Shown here piece by piece: positions 20,390 through 29,690 of a stretch of 64,000 nt of DNA. The DNA is taken from positions 194,284 to 258,283 of the forward strand of contig NZ_MDGT01000001.1 in NCBI RefSeq assembly GCF_001870515.1, given 5' to 3'. This stretch comes from Idiomarina sp. MD25a (GTDB lineage: Bacteria > Pseudomonadota > Gammaproteobacteria > Enterobacterales > Alteromonadaceae). Below the pieces are notes generated by a model, which worked only from the letters and a program-made list of their open reading frames with translations, was not told the origin of the DNA and did no database searches. The translations under genes were made by a program, and so were the position numbers. How positions within the stretch are numbered: the first letter of the stretch is position 1; the number at the start of each line of letters is the position of its first letter.

Positions 20390-22141
20390 ATGTCGAATCG
20401 GGACGCCCTACTAGAACTCATTGAAAATGACCGTTTGTCACCTCTTTTTCAGCCAATATTTGACAATGCATCGCAAACAATTTTGGGATTTGAGGCGCTT
20501 ATTCGCGGTCCTAAGGGACATTCGCTCGAGTTCCCTGACCAGCTCTTTAAACTAGCACAAGAGCAAGAGCTTCTCTCGGAGCTCGAATTAGCTTGCCGCA
20601 ACGCAGCCATTCAACGCTTTGTACAACTTGAAACAGACGCTAAGCTATTCCTCAATGTTAATCCCAACGTACTTAAAGATGAGAGCCATCCCACAGGCAG
20701 CACGCTGCGACTTTCGGAACTACATGGGTTAGCACCGGAGCGCATCATTATCGAGCTCTCAGAACGTTATCCTATCGATGATACCGACTTATTATCTGAA
20801 GCTATCGCGCATTATCGCGCACTGGGACTGCGCGTTGCTATCGATGATTTAGGAGCGGGTTATTCGGGGCTCAAGTTATGGTCGGAGCTACAACCGGATT
20901 TCGTCAAAATCGACCGCTATTTTATAAAGGAACTACAACATGATGCGACTAAAAAGGAGTTTGTGCAGTCAATTATCAACCTTGCTCGCAATTTAAACGC
21001 AAAGGTCATTGCAGAGGGTATCGAAACTCAAGCAGAGTTAAAGCAGTTGAATGAACTGGGAATCCATTTGTATCAAGGTTTTTATCTTTGTCGGCCCGTT
21101 CAAAGCCCGCCCTTACACCCGGATTCACAACTGATAGAGCGTATTGCCAGCTCTCACCGACAAAATGGCGATACCATTGCTCAGTTAGTTAAAGATGCGC
21201 CTAGCATCCCATCAACGACAAAAGCGCATGTGGCGCTTGATTTATTCACCAATGACAAGCAACTCACCGCAATTCCCGTTGTCGACAACAGTAAGCCGGT
21301 AGGTATGTTGCGCCGCGAAGCGATTATGGAGCTATTCTCGGGATCTTATGGACGCGCTCTTTACGCCAATAAAGATGTCGTTCGAGTAATGGATAAGAAT
21401 CCCATGATTGTGGACTGGCAAACACCGATCGATTTGGTCAGTAACAAAGTGACCGATGATTTTGATGTTGATATCTACAAACAATTTATTGTTACACAAA
21501 ATAGTCGATTTCAAGGCATCGCGTCCATTCGAGATCTCTTGCGACGCATCACCGAAGTAAAAGTTCAGAATGCACGCTACGCTAATCCACTAACACTGTT
21601 ACCGGGAAACGTGCCGATACACCGCACTATCTCCCAGTACCTCGATGAAAATAAAGCTTTTGAAGTCGCTTACTTTGATCTTAACAACTTCAAACCCTAT
21701 AACGACGTTTACGGCTATTCGAAAGGCGACCGAGTAATATCGTGGGTGGGCGAGCTGTTACGCGAGATATTCGCTGAGAGTCATCACTTTATCGGTCATA
21801 TCGGTGGCGACGACTTTGTCACTATCTCGCCTGTTGCTGTTACTAACAGAGATAAGTACCTCGACGTAGTGGCGCGTTTTGAGGCCAAAGTGAATGAGTT
21901 TTACTCGACTGCTGATCAAGCAAGGCAGTATATTTTGGCCAATGACAGAACGGGAGAACGTGCGCAATTCCCATTATTAGGCATTGCGATCGGTATTGTA
22001 CAGCCAGACTACTATCGCTGTAACTCGTATCATGACGTTTCTGATTTAGCGGCAGAAGCAAAGAAGCGCGCAAAACAACAACAAAAAAGCGCCTGTTTTT
22101 TCAGTCACAGACGCTTTCCTCAATTAATCCTCGACGATTAA
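20390..22141 (+). CDS. EAL-CBS-GGDEF cyclic-di-GMP protein
   Basis: The 583-residue cytoplasmic protein has an EAL phosphodiesterase domain (about 10-245), a CBS pair (about 265-395) and a GGDEF domain (about 405-570). The EAL residues look complete: EAL at 35-37, IELSE at 121-125, DD at 152-153, Lys173, Glu209 and Gln229. The GGDEF site reads GGDDF (472-476), and the nearby FDLNNFK has Asn where a metal-binding Asp is usual, so cyclase activity is doubtful; it might bind GTP instead. CBS domains often sense adenine nucleotides. There is no membrane segment. The start is ATG without a clear SD. The 3' end overlaps the convergent maoP by 18 bases. Confidence 0.9.
   Translation: MSNRDALLELIENDRLSPLFQPIFDNASQTILGFEALIRGPKGHSLEFPDQLFKLAQEQELLSELELACRNAAIQRFVQLETDAKLFLNVNPNVLKDESHPTGSTLRLSELHGLAPERIIIELSERYPIDDTDLLSEAIAHYRALGLRVAIDDLGAGYSGLKLWSELQPDFVKIDRYFIKELQHDATKKEFVQSIINLARNLNAKVIAEGIETQAELKQLNELGIHLYQGFYLCRPVQSPPLHPDSQLIERIASSHRQNGDTIAQLVKDAPSIPSTTKAHVALDLFTNDKQLTAIPVVDNSKPVGMLRREAIMELFSGSYGRALYANKDVVRVMDKNPMIVDWQTPIDLVSNKVTDDFDVDIYKQFIVTQNSRFQGIASIRDLLRRITEVKVQNARYANPLTLLPGNVPIHRTISQYLDENKAFEVAYFDLNNFKPYNDVYGYSKGDRVISWVGELLREIFAESHHFIGHIGGDDFVTISPVAVTNRDKYLDVVARFEAKVNEFYSTADQARQYILANDRTGERAQFPLLGIAIGIVQPDYYRCNSYHDVSDLAAEAKKRAKQQQKSACFFSHRRFPQLILDD
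22083..22117 (-). terminator. maoP terminator inside the EAL gene
   Basis: Read on the minus strand, AGCGTCTGT and ACAGGCGCT (plus-strand 22107-22115 and 22088-22096) pair with one G-U, followed by TTTTTTG. The terminator therefore lies within the last codons of the convergent EAL gene, just beyond the maoP stop. Confidence 0.7.
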
Positions 22142-22489
22142 GTCATCTTCACTGTCAGTGGAGTAACCGAAATCTTCATCGGATAGTTTACCTTTACCAT
22201 ACATACTTGCCACCTTAGGGCGGTGTATGCGTGCTTGGTACTTTGCCCAAGCCTTTTCAACAACGGTTACTGGCGCTTGTTCACCACGAGCCGATGCGAG
22301 CAATGAGATATCTTCATCGCAGCCAGGCGTTAATTCACCCTGCAGTAAAGCAGTGATTAAACAGCCATATTGAGTTAGTGCGTCACTTTCTCGGATGGAA
22401 AAATCCCCAGAGCGAGAGAAACCATAGGGATAATTGCGGAAATCGTTAAACGGTTTTCTCAATAAAAATTCACGTGTAATTGCGGTCAT
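22124..22489 (-). CDS. maoP: MaoP (DUF413) chromosome-organisation protein
   Basis: In E. coli MaoP (YifE), with its maoS site, helps organise the Ori macrodomain. The 121-residue product matches the family pattern: YPYGFSRSGDFSI near residue 20, RGEQAPVTVVEKAWAKY in the middle, and RIHRPK, ending in an acidic tail. It is slightly longer than E. coli's 112 residues, mostly in the tail. It sits alone between an Nramp-type gene on the same strand and the convergent EAL gene. I cannot identify a maoS-like site here. Confidence 0.85.
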   Translation of the reverse strand: MTAITREFLLRKPFNDFRNYPYGFSRSGDFSIRESDALTQYGCLITALLQGELTPGCDEDISLLASARGEQAPVTVVEKAWAKYQARIHRPKVASMYGKGKLSDEDFGYSTDSEDDLIVED

Positions 22490-22613
22490 GGCAAGCCCTT
22501 CCTACAGACTAAAACCTAACAAAAAGTCTGTCGCCTATAACGACAATGACGATATAGATGTAGAAAGAAAGTTTGTCAACGAAAAATTTATTTTTAAACG
22601 CAAATACCTGTGA

Positions 22614-23840
22614 CTAACCAGTGACGGACAGCCAGACATGATGCAGACTTTTCCAGCTTAGCACGATACTGGTTAACATGATGATGGCTGCGAATGCGTT
22701 ACCCACGATACTGTTTTTCATGTGTCCCATCGTCGACTGATTACACAACCACCAAATGAAACCGACGATAACCGGAAGTAAAATACCGTTAGCAACTTGA
22801 GCAAACCAGATCACTTTAATCGGCGATAGATCGAGGCTACTAATGACAACACCGAGCACTAGAATCGTTGCCCAAATGGCACGAAACGCAAAGCCTGTTA
22901 ATGATTGCTTCCACCCCATGATGCCGCATAGCGCATAAGCAGATGCGAGTGGCGCAGTGGTGGCTGATGAAATACCCGCGGCACATAAGCCAAGCGCCAT
23001 TAAGTACTTCGCTGAGTCACCGAACAGTGGTGCTAAGGCAACAGCAAGATCGCCGGCGGACTCAATAACGATGCCTTGAGCAAAAAAAGCGCTGGCAGCG
23101 GTCGCCAATATCGCCATGGAAATTAAACCGCCTAATGGAATCGAGATAAACGTATCGAGCCGAGCCTGTTTTACTCCGTCATCACCGGACCATTTATTTG
23201 CCACCGACGCGCTATGAAGAAATAAGTTGTAGGGCACCACCGTAGTTCCGACCAGCGCGATAACGGTGATAATACCGTCCGAAGGCCAACGCCAGCGCAG
23301 CAAGCTATCGGCCACACCGAGCCAGTTCGGATCGGTCAGCAAAAACGTGCCGATAAACGCGAGGCTCATTAACAAAACCAGCGTAATCAGCGCATATTCG
23401 ATAAACTTGGCTTTGCCTTGCCAAAGAATAGCGGCTGCTAATACGCCAAAAACTAACGGCCACCCCTGAGCAAACCAATCCGACAATAACGGTACTTGCC
23501 CTAGCACTTCCTGCGCACCGAGTGTAGCGCCCGATAAGTTACCGCCTTGGTAAACACTGTTACCAACCACGATGGCCGCAATAATAAGTGTGAAGAAAAG
23601 AACACGCAGCCAAGGCGTGGTCATTTGGGAACGGATATTTTCACCAAGCCCGTTACCCGTAATGACGCCAATGCGCGACGCCATCTCTTGCAGAACAGCA
23701 CAAATGACGGTGGAAAGCATCAATGCCCATAACAGCGCATAACCGAATTCAGCGCCAGCCAGCGAGGCCGTTACTACCGTTCCCGGACCTATGAATGCAG
23801 CTGCTACAAGCGCCCCGGGACCAAATTGCGATAGCTTCAT
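22614..23840 (-). CDS. Atypical Nramp-family metal transporter
   Basis: This 408-residue protein has about eleven hydrophobic segments and the Nramp fold's sequence skeleton, but the signature residues are changed. The first-helix DPGN motif is GPGT (18-21), and the helix-6 MPHN motif is VPYN (203-206) before LFLHS. Canonical Nramps use the Asp, Asn and Met of these motifs to bind Mn2+ or Fe2+, so the substrate here may differ or the transporter may not be a classic one. The ATG shares a base with the TGA of the upstream TPR-GGDEF gene and follows a strong GAGGAAGG site, so they are coupled. Confidence 0.8.
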   Translation of the reverse strand: MKLSQFGPGALVAAAFIGPGTVVTASLAGAEFGYALLWALMLSTVICAVLQEMASRIGVITGNGLGENIRSQMTTPWLRVLFFTLIIAAIVVGNSVYQGGNLSGATLGAQEVLGQVPLLSDWFAQGWPLVFGVLAAAILWQGKAKFIEYALITLVLLMSLAFIGTFLLTDPNWLGVADSLLRWRWPSDGIITVIALVGTTVVPYNLFLHSASVANKWSGDDGVKQARLDTFISIPLGGLISMAILATAASAFFAQGIVIESAGDLAVALAPLFGDSAKYLMALGLCAAGISSATTAPLASAYALCGIMGWKQSLTGFAFRAIWATILVLGVVISSLDLSPIKVIWFAQVANGILLPVIVGFIWWLCNQSTMGHMKNSIVGNAFAAIIMLTSIVLSWKSLHHVWLSVTG

Positions 23841-25888
23841 CAACCTTCCTCGACTAACTCAAGTACTAACCAGTTATCTTCGATAGCTGCGTCTGAGTTA
23901 TCAATTAAGTCATCCATGTGCGCATGCCCTTGCTCTGTTAATCCCATGACGCCAACCGCACAGTGACGACCACGTGCTTTGCCCGAATAAAGAGCAAGGT
24001 CCGCCAACTTTAGAGCGCTCTCCCAGTCTAGCTCAGCCTCACTGAAATGACTGAAAGGCAATGTAATGAATCCAATAGTGGCTGTCACCTCTATCTCTTT
24101 TTTCGAGGTCTCGACCGGTTCGGACGACACCGCGTGCTGAATACGCTTCACAAGCTCGATGAGCTGCTGCTGGTTAACGCGATTGAGGCAAAATAAAAAC
24201 TCCTCTCCGCCCCAACGTACCAGGCTATCGTCCTCGCGACACAACTCTCGCAGACGACGACTCATCTCCACCAGCACTTCATCGCCTGTATGGTGTCCGT
24301 AGGTATCATTAATTCGCTTAAAGTTGTCAATATCGAGTAACACGAGACCAATTGGTGTGGTGACGTTTTGCTTTCTGCGCGCTTCCATCGCTAGTTGCAT
24401 CGAGCGACGGTTCTCCAATCCGGTCAACGGATCGCGTTTGGTTTGCTCTGACAAAGCAACGTTGGCCTGCTGCAATTTACGGTTAGACTCTTTCACTTTG
24501 CGGTACAGCAACAGCAGCGCGAAGAATACAAAACCACCCAGAATAATGGCCAACCAAGTGATTATTGTTTGTTGACGATTATTCTCGATGACTTGCTCGC
24601 TCAGCTTATTACGCTGCTCCAACAAATCTATTCGCTGAGCTTTATCGCGATTATCATACAGTGCCTGCATTTCGGCTAACGCCTTACTTTGCGAATTCTG
24701 TAAGATTTTTTCTCGAATAGACTGTCGCTCTTTTAAAGCAACCGCCTGCTCTTTATACCGCTCCATAACTTCATAGGCTTGCGCAAGTTCCTTTAGCGTT
24801 TGTTCAAGCGCACTCAGTTGGTCGGTTTCGCGAAAATAGTCAACGACCCGTTTCATCTGTTGCAAACCCAAACTATCGCCTTGTCTCACAGCGATAAAAC
24901 CTAGGTTAAATTCGACCGTGCGCACCATATCGTCGTAATCTATTGATTTGGCTAACGCCAAGGCTTCATTTAGATGATCTTTGGCTTTATCCAACTGCTC
25001 CAACCGCATGTACGAGTCGCCGAAATTATTCAATACGATGGCGCGTTGGTACGGAAAGTTCTCTGTATACTGATATGCCTTTTGTAGCGCCGTGAGTCCA
25101 CGTTCATAGTTGCCAAGACTGGTATAGGCATAATACTGAGTAAACCAAAGTTCATAAGACAGGGCTGGAATAGAATTATCGCCGATTTCATCCAGTGCCT
25201 CCTGCGAGGTTTTCAACGCTAAATCCCATTGTTCAAGGCGTAACTGAATATCTGCAATGGATGACTTAAGGTACAATCGACGGCGAAGCTGACTAATACC
25301 TTCCATATGATCGAGCGCGGACTGTGCTTTAATTAAATAGCCCAACGCAACTTCATAGCGGCTCCACTGTGTGTAGAGTCGCGAAAGCAAGTTATAGGCG
25401 TAATAATTGATTCGAGGATTGCGCACTCGCGGCATAATTGCCTCGAGGTCGGGCACTTTAACAAAGGCTTTGTCGAGCTTATCTGCAAATACCAGTAAAT
25501 CGATTCGATTGGCCAGTAATTCAGCTTTTAGATTCGCGTCACTACTCTGCTGAACCTCTTTTTCCAACCGATCTAAAATTTCATTCGCCTTATCATACTG
25601 TTCTTCATAGGCAAACTCGGATGCCCAGTAAGTAAGTGCTCTGACGCGTATGGCAAGGGGGGTCGTTGGCGAGAGCCGACTAATGACGGGCTGCAAAAAA
25701 GCTTTGCCGTCAAAATCATCAGCCACCGATTGATTAAGATATTCGTCGAGTTGCGACTCGATAGACTGAGGGGGTTGGTCCTCAACCGTACTCGCTTCGA
25801 CTAAAGACGCATAGCCGACCAAGACAAAGCTCAGTAACAATAGACATAATGTATGCGTGAGTGACTCATGAGTTTTGACAAATTTCAC
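23840..25888 (-). CDS. TPR-repeat membrane diguanylate cyclase
   Basis: The 682-residue protein has a signal-anchor or signal peptide (about 10-32), a periplasmic helical repeat region with TPR-like units (about 60-400), a coiled-coil stretch, one membrane helix (about 440-460) and a cytoplasmic GGDEF domain (about 490-650). The GGDEF domain looks active: LLDIDNFKRINDTYGH and WGGEEFLF are intact. It would make cyclic-di-GMP in response to something bound outside the membrane. It is translationally coupled to the Nramp-type gene (TGATG) and is divergent from the acetyl-CoA hydrolase/GNAT gene. Confidence 0.92.
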   Translation of the reverse strand: MKFVKTHESLTHTLCLLLLSFVLVGYASLVEASTVEDQPPQSIESQLDEYLNQSVADDFDGKAFLQPVISRLSPTTPLAIRVRALTYWASEFAYEEQYDKANEILDRLEKEVQQSSDANLKAELLANRIDLLVFADKLDKAFVKVPDLEAIMPRVRNPRINYYAYNLLSRLYTQWSRYEVALGYLIKAQSALDHMEGISQLRRRLYLKSSIADIQLRLEQWDLALKTSQEALDEIGDNSIPALSYELWFTQYYAYTSLGNYERGLTALQKAYQYTENFPYQRAIVLNNFGDSYMRLEQLDKAKDHLNEALALAKSIDYDDMVRTVEFNLGFIAVRQGDSLGLQQMKRVVDYFRETDQLSALEQTLKELAQAYEVMERYKEQAVALKERQSIREKILQNSQSKALAEMQALYDNRDKAQRIDLLEQRNKLSEQVIENNRQQTIITWLAIILGGFVFFALLLLYRKVKESNRKLQQANVALSEQTKRDPLTGLENRRSMQLAMEARRKQNVTTPIGLVLLDIDNFKRINDTYGHHTGDEVLVEMSRRLRELCREDDSLVRWGGEEFLFCLNRVNQQQLIELVKRIQHAVSSEPVETSKKEIEVTATIGFITLPFSHFSEAELDWESALKLADLALYSGKARGRHCAVGVMGLTEQGHAHMDDLIDNSDAAIEDNWLVLELVEEG

Positions 25889-26021
25889 GGATATGCGTCC
25901 AACTTTTTGTTATATTTTTTGTATTAGCGGCGACATTGTATACGATTTTGCAACATCCTGTAACAGTTTAGCTTATTTAGCGCTCAATCTAAATAAAGAA
26001 AATCCCCGCAAGGTGGTGACT

Positions 26022-27875
26022 ATGAGCAAACTTAACTGGTCCAAGATTTTAAAGTCTGGACAACGCATTTTTATCGGTTCGCACGCGGCGGTGCCAACGG
26101 CGTTAATCGACGACCTGATCGAAAATGCAAAGCACCTGCACGATATTGAAATTGTGCAGCTCATGACTCTATCTGACAATAAATGGGCTTTACCCGAGCA
26201 TCAACAGCTATTCAAAGTAAACACCTTTTTTATCGGCGGTGATAACGTTCGCAAGGCGGTTAATGAAGGACGAGCAGACTACACACCTTGCTTTATTTCC
26301 GATATTCCTAACTTGTTCAATAATGGCATATTACCCTTAGATGCGGCCCTAATCATGGTCAGCCCAGCCGATCAATATGGCTATCACTCGATGGGGGTCT
26401 CCGTTGATGTGGTGGCTGCTGCTGCTAAATCTGCTAATACCGTAATCGCACAAGTCAACGAGCATATGCCCGTTACCTTTGGTCAATCCTTCTTGCATAA
26501 AAATCAGATTGATTACTTTTGGTACCACGATCAGCCGCTACCTGAATTACCGCCCCCCGATACCGTGGACAATAAAATTATTGAACGTATTGGACAGTAT
26601 ATTGCCCTATTAGTACGAGACGGTTGTACTTTGCAAATTGGCTTAGGTCGTATTTGCGCTGCGGCGCTTCACTACTTAGGCAATCATAAGGATCTGGGTG
26701 TACACAGCGAACTTATCACCGATGACATCATGAACCTGATGCTGCAAGGCGTGATTAATAACCGTAAAAAGACCTTCCATCCCAACAAAATTGTCACCAG
26801 CTTTTGCATGGGTAGCCAAGCGTTATACGACTTTGTCGATCGAAATCCCCACGTTGGCTTTTATCCAAGTGAATATGTCAACTCGCCAACGAACATCGCG
26901 CGCAACGACAACCTGATCGCCATTAATAGCGCGATTGAAGTCGACCTAACTGGGCAAGTGGTCTCCGATTCGATAGGACATCAATTCTATTCGGGTATTG
27001 GTGGACAAGTAGATTTCAGTCGAGGCGCATCGCTGAGCCAAGGTGGTAAACCGGTCATCGCCCTACCGTCAACGACGCAGGATGGTAAAACCTCTCGTAT
27101 CGTGCCACACATCCGTGAAGGCGCTGGCGTGGTGACCTCGCGCGGTCACGTTCATTATGTTGTGACTGAGTTCGGTGTCGCATCGTTGCGCGGTAAGAGT
27201 ATTCGAGAACGGGCACTCGAGCTCATCCGTGTTGCCCACCCTAAGTTTAGGCAGCAGTTATTACAGCAAGTGCGCCAGCATTACTGGGTACCCCATTACC
27301 AACAGCTAACACCAAGTGATGTGCCTGAACTTGGAGAGATTGGTTTTAAAAAAATCAGCTTTGCCGGAGAAGAGTTTGATTTACGGCCGCTATACCCGTC
27401 CGACGAACGCCGTCTACAAGAGTTCTTCTATTCGCACACAAAAGAAACGCTCCAATTGCGCTATAACGCCGTCCCGACACAAATGAGTCGAGAAAAGTCC
27501 TGTACTTTAGTGAGTATTGATCAGTCCGTTGATCTTGCACTGTGTATTGTGCGTCAAAAAGGCTCGGCTGCAAAAATCATGGCCGTGGGGCGCTATTACT
27601 ATATTGAGTCCCATAATAGTTGCGAGGTAGCGTTTGTCACACGTGAGCATTATCAAGGTCAGGGAATGGCCAGTCTGTTGCTACAAGAAATGATACGAAT
27701 CGCCAGACTACGTGGACTCGACTCGATGCAAGCCGTGGTACTCGTGAATAATAAACCCATGCTCAATGTGTTTGAGAAGTCAGGGTTTGTGCGTCAAGCG
27801 AGTGATGAGCCGGGTGAAGTCATGCTCAAACTCGAACTCAAGCAAAACCAAACCCAACAAGAGTCGCCCTCATGA
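26022..27875 (+). CDS. Acetyl-CoA hydrolase/transferase fused to a GNAT acetyltransferase
   Basis: The 617-residue protein has an acyl-CoA hydrolase/CoA-transferase module (about 1-430) followed by a GNAT acetyltransferase (about 450-605). The first part resembles the 4-hydroxybutyrate CoA-transferase family: GVHSEL (227-231, Glu230 is a candidate catalytic residue), NSAIEVDLTGQV (302-313) and YSGIGGQVDF (323-332). The GNAT part has the acetyl-CoA loop YQGQGMA (544-550). The start is ATG with AGGTGGTG just upstream; a frame extension of 49 codons runs into the divergent gene. The stop overlaps the next gene by four bases. Substrate and acceptor are unknown. Confidence 0.85.
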   Translation: MSKLNWSKILKSGQRIFIGSHAAVPTALIDDLIENAKHLHDIEIVQLMTLSDNKWALPEHQQLFKVNTFFIGGDNVRKAVNEGRADYTPCFISDIPNLFNNGILPLDAALIMVSPADQYGYHSMGVSVDVVAAAAKSANTVIAQVNEHMPVTFGQSFLHKNQIDYFWYHDQPLPELPPPDTVDNKIIERIGQYIALLVRDGCTLQIGLGRICAAALHYLGNHKDLGVHSELITDDIMNLMLQGVINNRKKTFHPNKIVTSFCMGSQALYDFVDRNPHVGFYPSEYVNSPTNIARNDNLIAINSAIEVDLTGQVVSDSIGHQFYSGIGGQVDFSRGASLSQGGKPVIALPSTTQDGKTSRIVPHIREGAGVVTSRGHVHYVVTEFGVASLRGKSIRERALELIRVAHPKFRQQLLQQVRQHYWVPHYQQLTPSDVPELGEIGFKKISFAGEEFDLRPLYPSDERRLQEFFYSHTKETLQLRYNAVPTQMSREKSCTLVSIDQSVDLALCIVRQKGSAAKIMAVGRYYYIESHNSCEVAFVTREHYQGQGMASLLLQEMIRIARLRGLDSMQAVVLVNNKPMLNVFEKSGFVRQASDEPGEVMLKLELKQNQTQQESPS

Positions 27876-28801
27876 GTATTTACCTTTACTCTCATCCTCA
27901 CTGTCTACTGCATAACCCTGATAAGGAACATCCTGAGTGTCCGAGTCGCATAGACGCAGTGAATGACCAGATTATTCGTTCAGGGCTCGACTTTGTGTTG
28001 ACTCGTGAGCAGGCGGGTCCTGCAACGTTAGAGCATATAAAACTAGCGCATAGCGACCAGTACATCAGTGAGTTGTATAGTAAGCAACCCCAGGAGGGTC
28101 ATGTTTGGCTCGATCCAGATACCCCGATGACGCCCGACACGCTTGATTCTGCACTCCATGCGGTTGGCGCAAACGTGGCTGCCGTAGATAAAGTGTTAGC
28201 CGACCAAAACAAACAGGCATTCTGCCTTGTGAGACCTCCGGGGCATCATGCGACAAAGAGTCAAGCAATGGGGTTTTGTGTATTTAATAATATAGCCATT
28301 GCAGCGCTTTACGCTCAGCAGGCTTATGGTTTATCACGCGTAGCAATTGTTGATTTTGATGTGCACCATGGCAACGGCACGGAAGATATAGTGCAAGCGC
28401 ACCCTGATATCCTGTTTTGCTCAACTTTTCAGTCACAACTCTACCCTTACGTCGATGAGAACAAAAACGATGATCACATTATTTCGATCGCGCTACCGCC
28501 AGGCTGTAAAAGTTTAGATTGGCGAGAGGCTGTGTACTACCAGATTTTGCCCCAACTCGAAGCATTTAAACCCCAATTAATTCTCATCTCAGCGGGGTTT
28601 GATGGTCATATTGAGGATGAGATGTCGCAGTTTTTATTGAAAGAAGATGATTACTTTTGGATTACGCAAAAACTGAAGTTGATCGCCGACAAACATTGTT
28701 CTGGACGTATCGTTTCTAGCTTAGAGGGCGGCTATGATCACAGCGCGTTAGGACGCAGCGTTGTAGCGCATTTAAAAGGGATGTTGGGTAGCGAATACTG
28801 A
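27872..28801 (+). CDS. Histone-deacetylase-family deacetylase (AcuC/Aph-like)
   Basis: This 309-residue zinc deacetylase has all the active-site features: RPPGHHA with the catalytic His125-His126 pair, DFDVHHGNGT with zinc ligands Asp163 and His165, SAGFDGH with the third zinc ligand, and a GGYD with the transition-state tyrosine. Bacterial members deacetylate polyamines, acetoin-related substrates or protein lysines (as AcuC does to acetyl-CoA synthetase); the substrate here is unknown. It starts four bases inside the preceding acyl-CoA/GNAT gene, so a joint role in an acylation-deacylation switch is plausible but unproven. Confidence 0.9.
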   Translation: MSIYLYSHPHCLLHNPDKEHPECPSRIDAVNDQIIRSGLDFVLTREQAGPATLEHIKLAHSDQYISELYSKQPQEGHVWLDPDTPMTPDTLDSALHAVGANVAAVDKVLADQNKQAFCLVRPPGHHATKSQAMGFCVFNNIAIAALYAQQAYGLSRVAIVDFDVHHGNGTEDIVQAHPDILFCSTFQSQLYPYVDENKNDDHIISIALPPGCKSLDWREAVYYQILPQLEAFKPQLILISAGFDGHIEDEMSQFLLKEDDYFWITQKLKLIADKHCSGRIVSSLEGGYDHSALGRSVVAHLKGMLGSEY

Positions 28802-28814
28802 GATAAAGGAGATT

Positions 28815-28890
<76 letters not shown>

Positions 28891-28922
28891 ATTTCGATAT
28901 AATTACTTAGGAGAGTCTGACT

Positions 28923-28998
<76 letters not shown>

Positions 28999-29016
28999 AT
29001 CGTCAGTGCGGCGTGT

Positions 29017-29044
29017 ATTCTACTGAAACCGCCGCCAACGTCAA
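29017..29044 (-). promoter_or_regulatory. tRNA-Gly promoter with stringent discriminator
   Basis: The minus strand reads TTGACG (29039-29044), a 16-base spacer and TAGAAT (29017-29022), then ACACGCCGC, a GC-rich discriminator of the stable-RNA type. It is just upstream of the two tRNA-Gly genes. Confidence 0.75.
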
Positions 29045-29066
29045 CCGCTTTTTCACCACCAGTCGT

Positions 29067-29618
29067 TTAAATGGCGAAAAAATGTGCTCTATAATGTTTG
29101 AGCTCATCAATTGACTCACGAATATCAGCAAGTGCTTCATGTGCGCCTTTCTTTTTAAACCCATTCATGGCTTCGGGCTTCCAACGCTTGGCCAGTTCTT
29201 TTACCGTGCTTACATCGAGGTTTCGATAATGGAAAAAAGCCTCAAGCTCCGGCATGTGTCGCGCCAAAAAGCGGCGGTCCTGACAAATTGAATTACCGCA
29301 CATAGGCGACGTATTGGGCTCGACATACTGTGACAAAAACTCGATGGTTTCGCGCACTGCATCCTCTTCGCTGTGCTGGCTCTTTTTCACCCGCTCGACG
29401 AGGCCGGAGCCAGTATGAGTTTTAACATTCCAGTCATCCATTTTATCGAGATTTGACTGCGGCTGATGAATCGCTATGGTTGGACCCTCAGCAAGGATAT
29501 TCAAATCTGCGTCCGTGACGATGGTTGCCACCTCAATAACGTGATCGTAGTCAGGGTTTAACCCCGTCATTTCTAAATCGATCCAAATTAACCGCTGACT
29601 TTTTTGTTCTTCACTCAT
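29067..29618 (-). CDS. orn: Oligoribonuclease
   Basis: Orn degrades 2-5 nucleotide RNAs, including pGpG from cyclic-di-GMP breakdown, which is relevant given the EAL and GGDEF proteins in the window. The 183-residue product has the DEDDh exonuclease motifs: IDLEMTGL (catalytic Asp and Glu), [12 protein letters not shown], and the C-terminal [11 protein letters not shown] with His and Asp. The ATG encoding MSEEQKSQ is preferred; an upstream ATG eight codons earlier has no SD. It is divergent from rsgA, as in E. coli. Confidence 0.97.
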   Translation of the reverse strand: MSEEQKSQRLIWIDLEMTGLNPDYDHVIEVATIVTDADLNILAEGPTIAIHQPQSNLDKMDDWNVKTHTGSGLVERVKKSQHSEEDAVRETIEFLSQYVEPNTSPMCGNSICQDRRFLARHMPELEAFFHYRNLDVSTVKELAKRWKPEAMNGFKKKGAHEALADIRESIDELKHYRAHFFAI

Positions 29619-29690
29619 TCCAACTCTCTTAACTCGACTCATTTTAGGTTATGATAGCGTTAAACTGTAAGTGGCAACAAGGTAAAGCGA

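Noticed and set aside
25875-26021. 49-codon extension of the acyl-CoA/GNAT protein
   Set aside because: It overlaps the divergent gene and a strong SD precedes the later ATG.
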